Source: Alphaproteobacteria bacterium | GTDB taxonomy: Bacteria > Myxococcota_A > UBA796 > CAJQPC01 | DNA: 64,000 nucleotides | Assembly (NCBI GenBank): GCA_020632795.1 | Contig: JACKEV010000010.1 | Coordinates: forward strand, 682,001-746,000 | Direction: 5' to 3' | Shown: positions 35,206 through 44,170 of the stretch, in pieces | Position numbering within the stretch: the first letter of the stretch is position 1 | Layout of the letters: each line of letters opens with the position of its first letter | Notes under the pieces: model-generated | What the model was told of the DNA's origin: nothing | What the model saw: only the letters and a program-made list of their open reading frames with translations | Databases searched by the model: none | Position numbers and translations under genes: made by a program

Positions 35206-35841
35206 ATGATCCGAAAGCTCCTGTGCAGCGCCGCGCTCCTGGCTTGCCTCAGCGGGCTCGCCTCTGCGCCCGCCCTGGCCACCACCCTCACCCCGCTCTC
35301 GATCGAGCAGATGACCGACGCCTCCGACCTCGTCGTGCGCGGCGTCGTCACCGAGGTCTGGACCGAAGAGGACGCCAAGGGGCGCATCTGGACCCGCGCC
35401 CAGGTCGAGGTCCATGACGTCCTCAAGGGCGCCGCGGAGACCCGGGCGGTCATCATCGACCAGCTCGGCGGCACCCTCAACGACGACACCATGTATGTCG
35501 CGGAGGCCACGCGCTTCTCGGTCGGCGAAGAGGCCTACTTCTTCCTGGAGCACCTGGGCAGCGGCCGCACGGTGACCGCCGGCATGTTCCAGGGCAAGTT
35601 CACGGTCCGCGTCGACCCCGACAACGGCGATGAGATGGTGGTGCGCTACCGCCTGCCCCAGGATCGCCCCTACGATCACCGCTTCATCCCCCACCCCGAC
35701 CCCGCCGAGCGTGCCTACGCCGCCGACCTGGAGCGTCGGGTGACCGAGCGGGTCGACCTGGGCTGGGACGGGCAGCCGATCCCCGGCGCCGACACCGACA
35801 AGCTCCGCCGCATCAACAAGCTCCAGCCCGAGGTGCGGTGA
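35206..35841 (+). CDS. Exported protein of unknown function, protease-operon leader gene
   Basis: 211 aa from ATG 35206. A signal peptide (residues 1-25, ending A-L-A) is followed by a single domain starting T-L-T-P-L-S-I-E-Q-M-T-D-A-S-D-L-V-V-R-G. That opening is often seen in small exported bacterial proteins with an OB-like or beta-barrel fold (V-V-R-G-V-V, V-E-V-H-D-V-L-K-G). No catalytic motif. The stop TGA overlaps the ATG of the metzincin gene by one base (TGATG), so the two are translationally coupled. A chaperone or inhibitor role for the protease is possible but unproven. Confidence 0.72.
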   Translation: MIRKLLCSAALLACLSGLASAPALATTLTPLSIEQMTDASDLVVRGVVTEVWTEEDAKGRIWTRAQVEVHDVLKGAAETRAVIIDQLGGTLNDDTMYVAEATRFSVGEEAYFFLEHLGSGRTVTAGMFQGKFTVRVDPDNGDEMVVRYRLPQDRPYDHRFIPHPDPAERAYAADLERRVTERVDLGWDGQPIPGADTDKLRRINKLQPEVR

Positions 35842-37208
35842 TGTCCCTCCTCCTGCTCACGCTCGCCTCCACCCCCGCCCACGCCTGGGAGCACACCGGC
35901 TGGGTGTGGCCGCCGGAGCAGCTCCCCATCGTCTTCTACATGACCGACTACCTGGAGGACTCGCTCCCCCAGACCCCCAACGAGGAGACCGGCCGGTACT
36001 ACCAGGAAGACGTCCTCATCAAGGCCTTCTGCAACTGGCACTGGATCGAGTACTGCGACGAGAACCTCCCCTCGGACTGGGAGCGCTACCCCGACGCCCC
36101 CTGCGCGGACTTCACCTTCGAGTACGGCGGCGTACTGCCGGGCAACGAAGGCAACACCCCTGACGGCATCGTCAAGATCTACTGGGACGACCCGGATGAC
36201 ATCCAGGGCTCCGGCGTCAACGGCGTCACCTACACCCGCACCGGCGGCGATCTGGTGATGGAGCAGGGCGGGGAGTTCTACTACAACGTCTACGATTCCG
36301 ACATCGTCTTCAACAACGACATCGACTGGGGCACCACCCAGGAGATCGAAGAGAGCTGCACCGGCGACCACCGGGCCATCGAGTCCACCGCCACCCACGA
36401 GGTCGGCCACCTGCTGGGCATGGCCCACTCCTGCGAGCAGGGCGAGTCCTGCCTCGACGACGCCTACCTCACCGCCACCATGTACTGGACCGGCGGCAGC
36501 TGCGACACCTCGCGCAACAGCATCAACAACGATGATCGCGAGGGCATCACCGCCCTGTACGGCCCCTACGCCACCCTCTTCACCGAGGACGAGCGCTTCG
36601 GCGCCGCGCCCCTCAACGTCTGCTTCCAGGTCGAGGCCGACGAGGAGACCAACCAGCAGATCGCCAGCACGGCGTGGCGCTTCGGCGACGGCGAGTCCAG
36701 CACCGAGTTCGAGCCCTGCCACGAGTACAACAGCCAGGGCCAGTTCACCGTGCACGCCACCTTCACGGGCGAGTCCCCGCTCTGCGGCGAGTGGGAGTAC
36801 GAGAACCGCAAGCTGGCCTACGTCCTGGTCTGCGACACGCCGATCGCCGGCTTCGACATCGAGCACTACGACGGGCTGGTCTACCAGCTCATCAACCAGA
36901 CCGACGTGACGGTCTACGGGTGCATCGACGGCGTCAACTTCGACGTGTACAAGGGCTCCAGCGCTTCGGGCGACCCCATCCAGAGCCTCGGCGCCTGGTC
37001 TCCCCGGGTCGAGTTCCCCGAGGAGGGCGAGTACACCATCGTGCTCACCGCCCAGGGCCCGGCCGGCGAGGAGCAGGCCCAGCTCACGGTGACCGCTGAG
37101 GATCGCCGCGGTGACGTCCGGGGCTGCGCCACGGGTGGCGCGGGGAGCGCGGGCTTCGCCGGCCTCCTGCTCGCCCTCGGGGCCGCGCTGGGTCGTCGCC
37201 GCCGCTGA
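35841..37208 (+). CDS. Metzincin-type zinc protease with PKD domain and MYXO-CTERM-like anchor
   Basis: 455 aa; ATG 35841 overlaps the upstream stop, and GTG 35838 is an alternative. A short signal (S-T-P-A-H-A) opens it. The zinc motif H-E-V-G-H-L-L-G-M-A-H near residue 186 is the extended HExxHxxGxxH of metzincins (matrixin/astacin type). A PKD-like domain follows (W-R-F-G-D-G-E-S-S, F-T-V-H-A-T-F). The C-terminus has G-C-A-T-G-G, a hydrophobic stretch, and R-R-R-R. This is the MYXO-CTERM pattern of surface-anchored Myxococcota proteins. Predicted cell-surface protease. The sulfatase-fold gene follows after 27 bp. Confidence 0.9.
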   Translation: MSLLLLTLASTPAHAWEHTGWVWPPEQLPIVFYMTDYLEDSLPQTPNEETGRYYQEDVLIKAFCNWHWIEYCDENLPSDWERYPDAPCADFTFEYGGVLPGNEGNTPDGIVKIYWDDPDDIQGSGVNGVTYTRTGGDLVMEQGGEFYYNVYDSDIVFNNDIDWGTTQEIEESCTGDHRAIESTATHEVGHLLGMAHSCEQGESCLDDAYLTATMYWTGGSCDTSRNSINNDDREGITALYGPYATLFTEDERFGAAPLNVCFQVEADEETNQQIASTAWRFGDGESSTEFEPCHEYNSQGQFTVHATFTGESPLCGEWEYENRKLAYVLVCDTPIAGFDIEHYDGLVYQLINQTDVTVYGCIDGVNFDVYKGSSASGDPIQSLGAWSPRVEFPEEGEYTIVLTAQGPAGEEQAQLTVTAEDRRGDVRGCATGGAGSAGFAGLLLALGAALGRRRR

Positions 37209-37235
37209 GGCCTCGCCCGGGTTATCCCTCTTCCC

Positions 37236-39728
37236 ATGAAGCATCGCTCTCCCCGCGGTGGGCTCCGTGCCCTGTGCCTGCTGGTCGGGGGGGTTTTTGC
37301 GTGCTCCGGCTCCGGGGGTGCGCCCAAGGGCGCGGCCCCCCTGCTACGGGAACAGGTCGGGCAGCCCATCGCCCTGGCCCGGCAGCTCGACGACGTCATC
37401 GAGCTGGCGCTGCCCGCCTCCAGCCGGCCCGGCGGCGTGACGACCCCGGAGGAGGCCCTGATCCAGGGCCCGTTCAAGCTGGTGCGGGTGATCGAGGGCG
37501 TGCGGGTCTACGAGGCCCCCATCCCCATCCGGCCCCGCAGCCTCTTCTTCTTCAAGCCGCTGCCGGGCATGGAGATCGCCGGCCCGGGGGGCAAGCGCCT
37601 TCGCTTCCAGCGCAGCGCGGACAAGGTCCCGGCGAACACCTGGTCCTTCACCGCAGACACCGTCCTGCTGCGCCTGCCCGCTGACGCCGAGGGCCCTGAA
37701 GACGGGCAGTACACCCTGCGCTACCCCCGGGCGACCGAGCGGGAGCGCAGCCTGAACCTCCAGGAGAGCGGCCTGAGTGACAAGGCCTTTGCCGGCCGCT
37801 CGCTCCAGCTCGGCGCGGACACCCGCACCGGCCTGCTCCTGCCAGCACCCGCGATCGCCACCTGGACGGTGACCCTCCCCCCCGCCGCCACCCTGCAGCT
37901 CGACGGCGTGATCCTGCCCCCTGAGCTGGACGTCGGCGAGCGCTCCGACGGCGCCACCCTGGTGGTCGAGGTCGCTGAGGGTGAGCGCGTCCACGAGGCC
38001 CACCGCCAGGACCTCACCGTCGGCGACTGGACCCCGATGCGCGTCGACCTTTCGGCCTGGGCGGGCCGTGAGGTCAAGCTCACGCTGCGCACCGATCCCG
38101 GCGACAGCGCGACGATGGACTACGTCTTCCTGGCCGAACCCACGGTCTACACCCCGACCACCCGGCCCCGGAAGCTCCTGCTCGTCTTCCTGGACACCCT
38201 GCGCTACGACCACCTGAGCCTGTACGGCTACGCGCGCGAGACCACGCCGAAGCTGGACGCCTGGGCCGAGGGCGCGGCGGTCTTCGAAGCCGCCCGCTCG
38301 GTCGCGCCCTGGACCCTGCCCTCCACCCGCGCGGCGCTCTCGGGCGACCAACCCGAGCGCTGGGGTCAGGTCCCCCACCTGGCCGAGCGGCTGGCCGAGG
38401 CCGGCTGGGCCACCGGCGCCTTCGTGGGCAACGTCTACCTGTCCTCGAACTTCGACATGGCCCAGGGCTGGTCCCAGCACGGCTGCGTCAACTGGCCGCT
38501 GGCCGAGGCCCAGGTCGAGCGGGTCCGGGACTTCGTCGGGCGCCACGAGGGCCGGGACGTCGCGGTCATGCTCCACACGATGGACACCCACCTGCCCTAC
38601 ACCGAGCCGCTGCGCTACCGCAGCCTGTGGGCGGGCGACGCCCCCGCCGGCCTCGACGACCGGACCACCCGCTCCCCCATCCTCAAGGCCGCCCACGGCA
38701 AGGACCGCGACGCCGTCCGCGACTGGCTGATCGCCCGCTACGACCAGAACCTGCGCTACCTGGACGATCAGGTCGCCGCCCTCATCGAGGAGATGGGGCC
38801 GGACACCACCGTCGTCCTGTTCGCCGACCACGGCGAGGAGTTCTGGGACCACGGCGACTTCGAGCACGGCCACACCCTCTACGACGAGCTGCTGCGGGTG
38901 CCCTTCATCGTGGCCGGGCCCGGGGTGACCCCCGGCCGACACAGCGCGCCGGTCTCCCTGCTCGACCTCACCCCCACCGTGCTGGACCTCCTCGGGGTGG
39001 AGGCCGACGGCTTCGACGGCGTGTCCCTCGCCCCGCTGCTCGCCGGTCAGCCGACCCCGGACGCCCTCACCCGCCGCGCCCAGGCCTTCGGCCGCCCCCT
39101 GTACGGCGACGAGCGCTGGGGTGCTCTGGTGGGCGACACCAAGTGGATCACCCACAACGGCCGCCAGCAGGTCTTCGACCTGGGCAGCGACCCCGGCGAG
39201 CGCGACGACCTCGTCCGGTCCACCACCCCGGAGCAGCTCGACGCCCTGAGGGCCGCGATGGGCCAGGCGCTCCAGCAGGAGGCGCCCTTGTCCTGGCGCC
39301 TGGACTTCGCCAACCCGGCCCGCACGCCGGGCCAGCCCGTGGTCGTGGAACTCCACCACCCCGACGGCCTCCGCGCAGCCTGGATGGGCGCGGATCCCCT
39401 GATGAGCGCGGACATGGACATCGAGGGCCCCGACGAGGCCGGCGTGGTCCGGGTCACCTTCAACCCCGGCAGCCGAGGCACCCGCGAGGTCTATGTCGTG
39501 CCCGAGGGCGACCCCGCCGCCATCGAGGGCCTGACCCTGACCGAGGGCACCGCCAGCCGCACCGTGGAGGCCCCCAGCGACCCGAACCTCCTGTTCCGGG
39601 GCTCGGTCGGCAGCCGCCACGTCACGATCACCTGGGGCTTCGCCCCCCTGCCCGGCGGCGGGCGGGAGCTGGAGGCGATGGACCCGGAGCTGGAAGAGGC
39701 CCTCCGGCAGCTCGGCTACCACGAATGA
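37236..39728 (+). CDS. Sulfatase/phosphatase-superfamily lipoprotein with Thr at the nucleophile position
   Basis: 830 aa. Lipobox V-F-A-C gives Cys23. Residues 25-305 form an N-terminal beta-sandwich extension. The alkaline-phosphatase-superfamily domain follows: metal Asp320 in L-V-F-L-D-T-L-R-Y-D, the nucleophile region A-P-W-T-L-P-S-T-R with Thr360 where sulfatases have Cys or Ser, and D531-H532 in A-D-H-G-E-E-F-W-D-H-G. Without Cys or Ser no formylglycine can form. A phosphoglycerol-transferase-like or phosphodiesterase reaction with a Thr nucleophile is more likely than sulfate hydrolysis. No clear ribosome site. The stop overlaps the next ATG (ATGA), coupling the Tat lipoprotein gene. 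Confidence 0.85.
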   Translation: MKHRSPRGGLRALCLLVGGVFACSGSGGAPKGAAPLLREQVGQPIALARQLDDVIELALPASSRPGGVTTPEEALIQGPFKLVRVIEGVRVYEAPIPIRPRSLFFFKPLPGMEIAGPGGKRLRFQRSADKVPANTWSFTADTVLLRLPADAEGPEDGQYTLRYPRATERERSLNLQESGLSDKAFAGRSLQLGADTRTGLLLPAPAIATWTVTLPPAATLQLDGVILPPELDVGERSDGATLVVEVAEGERVHEAHRQDLTVGDWTPMRVDLSAWAGREVKLTLRTDPGDSATMDYVFLAEPTVYTPTTRPRKLLLVFLDTLRYDHLSLYGYARETTPKLDAWAEGAAVFEAARSVAPWTLPSTRAALSGDQPERWGQVPHLAERLAEAGWATGAFVGNVYLSSNFDMAQGWSQHGCVNWPLAEAQVERVRDFVGRHEGRDVAVMLHTMDTHLPYTEPLRYRSLWAGDAPAGLDDRTTRSPILKAAHGKDRDAVRDWLIARYDQNLRYLDDQVAALIEEMGPDTTVVLFADHGEEFWDHGDFEHGHTLYDELLRVPFIVAGPGVTPGRHSAPVSLLDLTPTVLDLLGVEADGFDGVSLAPLLAGQPTPDALTRRAQAFGRPLYGDERWGALVGDTKWITHNGRQQVFDLGSDPGERDDLVRSTTPEQLDALRAAMGQALQQEAPLSWRLDFANPARTPGQPVVVELHHPDGLRAAWMGADPLMSADMDIEGPDEAGVVRVTFNPGSRGTREVYVVPEGDPAAIEGLTLTEGTASRTVEAPSDPNLLFRGSVGSRHVTITWGFAPLPGGGRELEAMDPELEEALRQLGYHE

Positions 39729-40816
39729 AGCCCACGCGGCGCGCCTTCCTGGGCGCCTCCGCCGCGCTCGCGGCCTGCACCCCCGCCGCGCCGGTCGCCG
39801 AGCCGCCCATCGCCGACGCGCCGGACATCCCCGCCGCCGTGGCTGCTGGGGCCCGCTGGCTGTGGGCGCAGCAGGACCCGGGCGGCGCCTTCCCCAGCCG
39901 CACCTTCGGCGTGCTCTCGGCCGGCCAGTCCCTCACCCCCTTCGTGCTGCTGGCCCTGTCCGAGGTCCCGCCCGCGCTGCACCCCTTCCCCGCCGAGGCC
40001 GCCGGCCGCGCCCTGGCCGCCGCCCTGGGCATGGTCGACGACGCCGGCGCGCTGGGCTTCGCGGCGGCGGCCCCGGACTACCCGGTCTACGCCACGGCGA
40101 TGCTCGTCTCGGCGATCGCCCGGATCAGCCCCTCGGCGCTCCCGAAGCACACCCCACCCCTGCTGCGCTGGCTCGGCACCCAGCAGTACGGCGAGGGCTG
40201 GGCCGATCACCCCGCCCTGGGCGGCTTCGGCATGGGGGCCCGCGTCCTGCCCACGCCCCCCGACGCCGGGCACGTCGACCTCTCCATGACCCGGCGGGCC
40301 CTGGAGGCCTTCGCCGCCGCCGGCCAGCCCGGTCCGGGCCAGGCCCTGGCCTTCCTCGCCCGCGCCCAGGTCGACGAGGGGGGCTTCCTCTACAGCCCCG
40401 TGGACATGGCCCTCAACAAGGGCGGCCACGCCGACGGGCGCTACCGCGGCTACGGCTCGGCGACCTGCGACGGCGTGCTCGCCCTGCTGGCCTGCGGGGT
40501 GACCGCAGACGACCCCCGGGTCCAGCGCGCCCTGGCCTTCCTGCATCGGGTCCACCGCGTGGACCGCAACCCTGGGGTGGACCCGCAGATGTCCGCCTTC
40601 GCCCAGGCCATGCGCGGCTACTACCGGGCCGGGGCGGCCGCGGTCTTCGCGCGCCTGGGCGGCCCGGAGGGCTGGCGGCCCGCCATGGCCGCCGCGATCG
40701 TGGCCGAGCAGCGCCCCGACGGCGCCTGGGAGAACCCCTCGGCCCTCCAGAAGGAGTCCGACCCCCTGATCGCCACCGCCCTCGCGCTCAAGGCGCTCAC
40801 GAAGTGCTTGTCGTGA
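39725..40816 (+). CDS. Tat lipoprotein with prenyltransferase/squalene-cyclase-type repeats
   Basis: 363 aa; ATG 39725 overlaps the upstream stop by 4 bp. The start T-R-R-A-F-L is a twin-arginine signal, and A-L-A-A-C gives lipobox Cys18, so it would be folded before export. The mature domain is an alpha/alpha toroid: repeated G-G-F, W-L-G-T-Q-Q-Y-G-E-G-W and A-M-A-A-A-I-V-A-E-Q-R-P-D-G-A-W segments typical of squalene-hopene-cyclase/prenyltransferase repeat proteins. No DXDD motif of squalene-hopene cyclases was seen, so cyclase activity is doubtful. It probably works with the sulfatase-fold protein. Confidence 0.75.
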   Translation: MKPTRRAFLGASAALAACTPAAPVAEPPIADAPDIPAAVAAGARWLWAQQDPGGAFPSRTFGVLSAGQSLTPFVLLALSEVPPALHPFPAEAAGRALAAALGMVDDAGALGFAAAAPDYPVYATAMLVSAIARISPSALPKHTPPLLRWLGTQQYGEGWADHPALGGFGMGARVLPTPPDAGHVDLSMTRRALEAFAAAGQPGPGQALAFLARAQVDEGGFLYSPVDMALNKGGHADGRYRGYGSATCDGVLALLACGVTADDPRVQRALAFLHRVHRVDRNPGVDPQMSAFAQAMRGYYRAGAAAVFARLGGPEGWRPAMAAAIVAEQRPDGAWENPSALQKESDPLIATALALKALTKCLS

Positions 40817-40831
40817 ACCGGGCTCACCGGT
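40817..40831. promoter_or_regulatory. Small inverted repeat before the pilP-like gene
   Basis: ACCGG (40817-40821) and CCGGT (40827-40831) are perfect arms over a 5-nt loop, directly after the stop of the Tat lipoprotein gene. This may be a weak terminator or an operator. GGGAGGA lies 4 nt before ATG 40873. Confidence 0.25.
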
Positions 40832-40872
40832 AGGCTGTCTGAAGTCGAACACCCCAGGATCAGGGAGGATCC

Positions 40873-41265
40873 ATGTTCGTCAGCCTCGCCCTTGCCCTGT
40901 CGGGCGCCCCGCCGGCCCTGGCCGAGACCGGCCCCGAGTACGCCTACAACCCCATCGGCAAGCGGGATCCGTTCCGGACGCCGTTCGTCCAGGTCCCCCC
41001 GCCCGTTGACGGCCTCTCCCCCTGGGACGTCGATCAGTACGTGCTCACGGGCGTGGTCTGGGAGGGCGACGCGCCCAGGGCGCTGCTCATGGACCCGGAG
41101 CACGGCAGCCACGTCGTCGAGCCGGGCACCTACGTCGGCCGCAACTGGGGCAAGGTCACCGCGATCACCAGCGAGGGCGTGATCGTGACCGAGGAGTACA
41201 TGGACATCCAGGGAAATCTGGTCACCCACAAGATCGAGATCCCGCTGCGGCCCGAGGACGACTGA
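40873..41265 (+). CDS. PilP-like type IV pilus/secretin-associated protein, solitary
   Basis: 130 aa with an excellent ribosome site. A short signal (residues 1-17) is followed by the PilP core: Y-N-P-I-G-K-R-D-P-F-R near residue 24, V-L-T-G-V-V-W, A-L-L-M-D-P-E-H-G, and Y-V-G-R-N-W-G-K-V. PilP links the inner-membrane PilN/PilO complex to the PilQ secretin. It is shorter than the roughly 170-aa lipoprotein of Pseudomonas and has no lipobox Cys. None of pilM, pilN, pilO or pilQ is nearby, so it is an orphan. The Tad locus 6 kb away is a different system and is not known to use PilP. Confidence 0.75.
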   Translation: MFVSLALALSGAPPALAETGPEYAYNPIGKRDPFRTPFVQVPPPVDGLSPWDVDQYVLTGVVWEGDAPRALLMDPEHGSHVVEPGTYVGRNWGKVTAITSEGVIVTEEYMDIQGNLVTHKIEIPLRPEDD

Positions 41266-41284
41266 GGGCGTTATCCCAAGGGGC

Positions 41285-43009
41285 GTGCTCAAGCGCCTGC
41301 GAGGCCTGCTGCGGAGATCGAGGGCGCCCGAGCCGCCCCCCGCTGCCCCTGCCCCTCGGCCCCCGATGAACGACCTCGACCGCGCCCTCGCCTACCACAG
41401 CCGCACCCGGCACCACCCCAACCGCTACGCCCGCGCGCTGGGCTACATGGACTGGGACACCCAGCCCGACCCGTTCCGGCGCTACGACGGCGCGCCCACC
41501 CTCCCCCTCGCCCTCTGCCCGCCCGGCGCCGAGCCCGACGAGCCGCGGTATGAGCCGAGCTTCGTGGAGGGCCTGCTGCCCGCGGCGCCGCTGGACGCCC
41601 GCTTCGTGGCCCGCCTGTTCCGGGACAGCCTGGGGCTTTCGGCCTGGAAGGTGTTCGGCGACGCCCGCTGGTCGCTGCGGGTCAACCCCTCCAGCGGCAA
41701 CCTCCACCCCACGGAGGGCTACCTGATCTGTGGGCCGGTGCCGGGCCTCAGCGAGCGCGGCGGCGTCTTCCATTACGCCCCCCGCGACCACCTGCTGGAG
41801 GAGCGCCTGGCGATGAGGCCGAGCTGGTGGGCCTCCTTGACGACGGGCCTGCCAGAGGGCGCGGTCCTGGTGGGCTTCAGCGCCATCCACTGGCGGGAGT
41901 CCTGGAAGTACGGCGAGCGGGCGTTCCGCTACTGCCAGCACGACCTGGGGCACGCGCTCGCCGCGGTCACGATCGCCGCCGCCGGGATGGGCTGGAGCCC
42001 CCGCCTGCTGGAGGGCCTGACCGACGACGACCTCGCCGCGCTGCTGGGCATCGCCGACGCCGACGGCCCCGAGGCCGAGCGGCCCGACGCCCTGCTGGCC
42101 CTCGCCCCCCGCCCCTTCGACGCCGACGGCTGGACCTTCCCCGCCGGGCTGGCCGAGGCGCTGCGCGCGGCGCCCTTCGCGGGGGTCCCCGCTCGCCTGA
42201 GCGCAGACCACCACCCCTGGCCGATCATCGACGAGGTCGACGCCGCCACCCGCCGCCGCGCCCCCGCCCGCTTCCCGGCCCACGCGCGCCCCGACAACCC
42301 CGCCCTGGAGATCGGCGACAGCCCGCTGCCCCTGCGGCGGATCCTGCACCAGCGCCGCAGCGCGGTCGACATGGACGGGCACAGCGCTCTGACCCTGGAC
42401 GCCTTCATCCAGCTCCTGCTCAAGGTGGTGCCCGGACAGGGGCAGGTGCCCTTCGAGACCCTGCCCTGGGCGCCGGCCGTCGACCTGCTGCTCTTCGTCC
42501 ACCGGGTCGCCGATCTGGATCCCGGCCTCTACGCCCTGGTCCGCTCCGACGAGGCCGCGCTGCGCGGGGCCCTGGATCCGGCGTTCACCTGGGTCACCCC
42601 GTCGGGCTGTCCGGAGGGCCTGCCCCTGCGCCGCCTGCAGACCGCGGACGTGCGCGCCGCCGCCGCCGGGGTGAGCTGCGGGCAGGCCATCGCCTCGGAC
42701 GGGGCGTTCGCGGTGGCCATGGTCGCCGACCTGCGCGGCACGATGGAGGCCCTGGGCGCCTGGATGTACAAGCGCCTTCACTGGGAGGCCGGGCTCATCG
42801 GCCAGGTGCTCTACCTGGAGGCTGAGGCCAGCGGCGCACGCGCCACGGGCATCGGCTGCTTCTTCGACGCGCCGTCCCAGCGGGTGTTCGGCCTGGCCGG
42901 CGACGACCGCCAGGTGCTCTACCACTTCACCGTCGGCGGCCCGGTGGAGGACCCGCGCCTGCAGACCGAGCCTCCCTACGGGCACCTCTCAGACGCGGGG
43001 CGGCGCTGA
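41285..43009 (+). CDS. SagB-type oxidoreductase with two nitroreductase-like domains
   Basis: 574 aa from GTG 41285; ATG 41366 would remove only a basic, Pro-rich N-terminus. Two nitroreductase-like halves are present. The first (about 100-330) has S-L-R-V-N-P-S-S-G-N-L-H-P-T-E, the classical SagB/ThcOx FMN site, and the A-F-R-Y-C-Q-H-D-L-G-H-A-L-A-A helix. The second (about 345-560) starts L-R-R-I-L-H-Q-R-R-S-A and is shorter. SagB-type enzymes oxidise azoline rings to azoles in peptide natural products, but no YcaO cyclodehydratase or precursor peptide lies in this window. Many such fused proteins in environmental bacteria have unknown substrates. Its 3' end overlaps the convergent PAP2 gene by 21 bp. 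Confidence 0.82.
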   Translation: MLKRLRGLLRRSRAPEPPPAAPAPRPPMNDLDRALAYHSRTRHHPNRYARALGYMDWDTQPDPFRRYDGAPTLPLALCPPGAEPDEPRYEPSFVEGLLPAAPLDARFVARLFRDSLGLSAWKVFGDARWSLRVNPSSGNLHPTEGYLICGPVPGLSERGGVFHYAPRDHLLEERLAMRPSWWASLTTGLPEGAVLVGFSAIHWRESWKYGERAFRYCQHDLGHALAAVTIAAAGMGWSPRLLEGLTDDDLAALLGIADADGPEAERPDALLALAPRPFDADGWTFPAGLAEALRAAPFAGVPARLSADHHPWPIIDEVDAATRRRAPARFPAHARPDNPALEIGDSPLPLRRILHQRRSAVDMDGHSALTLDAFIQLLLKVVPGQGQVPFETLPWAPAVDLLLFVHRVADLDPGLYALVRSDEAALRGALDPAFTWVTPSGCPEGLPLRRLQTADVRAAAAGVSCGQAIASDGAFAVAMVADLRGTMEALGAWMYKRLHWEAGLIGQVLYLEAEASGARATGIGCFFDAPSQRVFGLAGDDRQVLYHFTVGGPVEDPRLQTEPPYGHLSDAGRR

Positions 43010-44086
43010 AGGCAGCGCCTCGTCGACGACCTCAAAGCCCGTCGCCCGCATGACCCACCCGACGGCCTTCCAGAGCGCGACGGTGAGCGCGATGCTGACG
43101 TAGCCGTCCGCCGCGTAGTGCCACCCCAGGTGGACGCTGCCCACCAGGATGCTGGCCGCGAAGAGGATCGAGGCGACCCGGAGCACGCGGTAGCTGTCCC
43201 AGCACACCAGCACCAGCATCGTCGACACGGCCAGGTGCATGCTCGGCATCGCCGAGATGCCCGAGACGGTCTGGATGACGCCGGTGTTGTAGGCCGCCCA
43301 GAGGGTCTCCTGGGTGTCGATGGCCCACAGGGGCTCAGCCGAGGTCAGCCCCGGGAAGTCCGTCAGCCGCACCTCGTGCAGGTACGCCATCAAGGGCGCG
43401 TAGGGGTCGGGGCCAGGCACCACCCGCCCGTAGAAGCACGGCCCCGCCGAGGAGAACGCCGTCGCCATCCCGGTCCCCATCACGGCGAACACCACCAGGA
43501 AGACCAGGAAGAACTTGAACCGTCGGAGCCGGCGGGCGCTGATCGACTGCCACACGATGAGGCTCAGCAGCACGATGAACCAGCCGTTGTAGACCATGTT
43601 GACGAAGACGGTCACCGGGGGGTGCCCCAGCACAGGCTGGAGCAGCCGCCAGGGGTCGTGGCCGAGGTGCAGCAGCCGGTCGAGCTCGTAGAACCGCGTG
43701 TCCCAGGAGAAGGCCTTGTAGCTGGGGATCTGGAGCTTGAAGATCCCGAACACGCTGCTGTAGGCCGGAATCGTGAGGTGCACGATCACGAAGCCCCCGA
43801 TGCGCCGCAGGGTCAGGAAGCGGGTCCGCAGGTCCTGCCAGATCGCGGCGAAGGCGCTCTGCCCCTCGGGCACCCGGGGCAGCATCCAGAGCGCGTGCCC
43901 CGCGAAGAAGAGCATCAGGAAGAGGCTGGCGATGGTGTTGAGCGCCTGGTGCCCGGCCGCGAGGGCGAGCAGGTCGGCGGAGGGCAGCAGGATGAGCCCG
44001 AGGGCCACGTATCCCCACGCCACGACGAGCAGCGGGACGTGCTCACGGATCAAGGCCCGGACCTGGGCGCGGGTGTGGTCGGTCAT
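42989..44086 (-). CDS. PAP2-superfamily membrane enzyme, inositol-phosphorylceramide-synthase-like
   Basis: 365 aa. About seven membrane helices by hydropathy. The phosphatase motifs are S-A-M-P-S-M-H-L-A-V (near residue 285) and V-H-L-G-W-H-Y-A-A-D-G (near 325), the C2/C3 signatures of PAP2_3/Aur1-type enzymes. These move or release phospho-headgroups on the outer face of the inner membrane, for example transferring phosphoinositol to ceramide. AAGG lies about 7 nt before the ATG. It is the last gene of the unit FG-GAP lipoprotein, DUF3419-like, PAP2. The substrate is inferred only from family. Confidence 0.85.
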   Translation of the reverse strand: MTDHTRAQVRALIREHVPLLVVAWGYVALGLILLPSADLLALAAGHQALNTIASLFLMLFFAGHALWMLPRVPEGQSAFAAIWQDLRTRFLTLRRIGGFVIVHLTIPAYSSVFGIFKLQIPSYKAFSWDTRFYELDRLLHLGHDPWRLLQPVLGHPPVTVFVNMVYNGWFIVLLSLIVWQSISARRLRRFKFFLVFLVVFAVMGTGMATAFSSAGPCFYGRVVPGPDPYAPLMAYLHEVRLTDFPGLTSAEPLWAIDTQETLWAAYNTGVIQTVSGISAMPSMHLAVSTMLVLVCWDSYRVLRVASILFAASILVGSVHLGWHYAADGYVSIALTVALWKAVGWVMRATGFEVVDEALPSAPPRV

Positions 44087-44170
44087 GCTTGGCCTTCGGA
44101 ACCACGAAGCCTACCGGAGCCTCGCCTCCCGAGCCACACCACCGCCCGGTTGGATACCACGATAACCCTG

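Noticed and set aside
37236..39728. True sulfatase
   Set aside because: Thr, not Cys or Ser, occupies the nucleophile position, so formylglycine cannot form.
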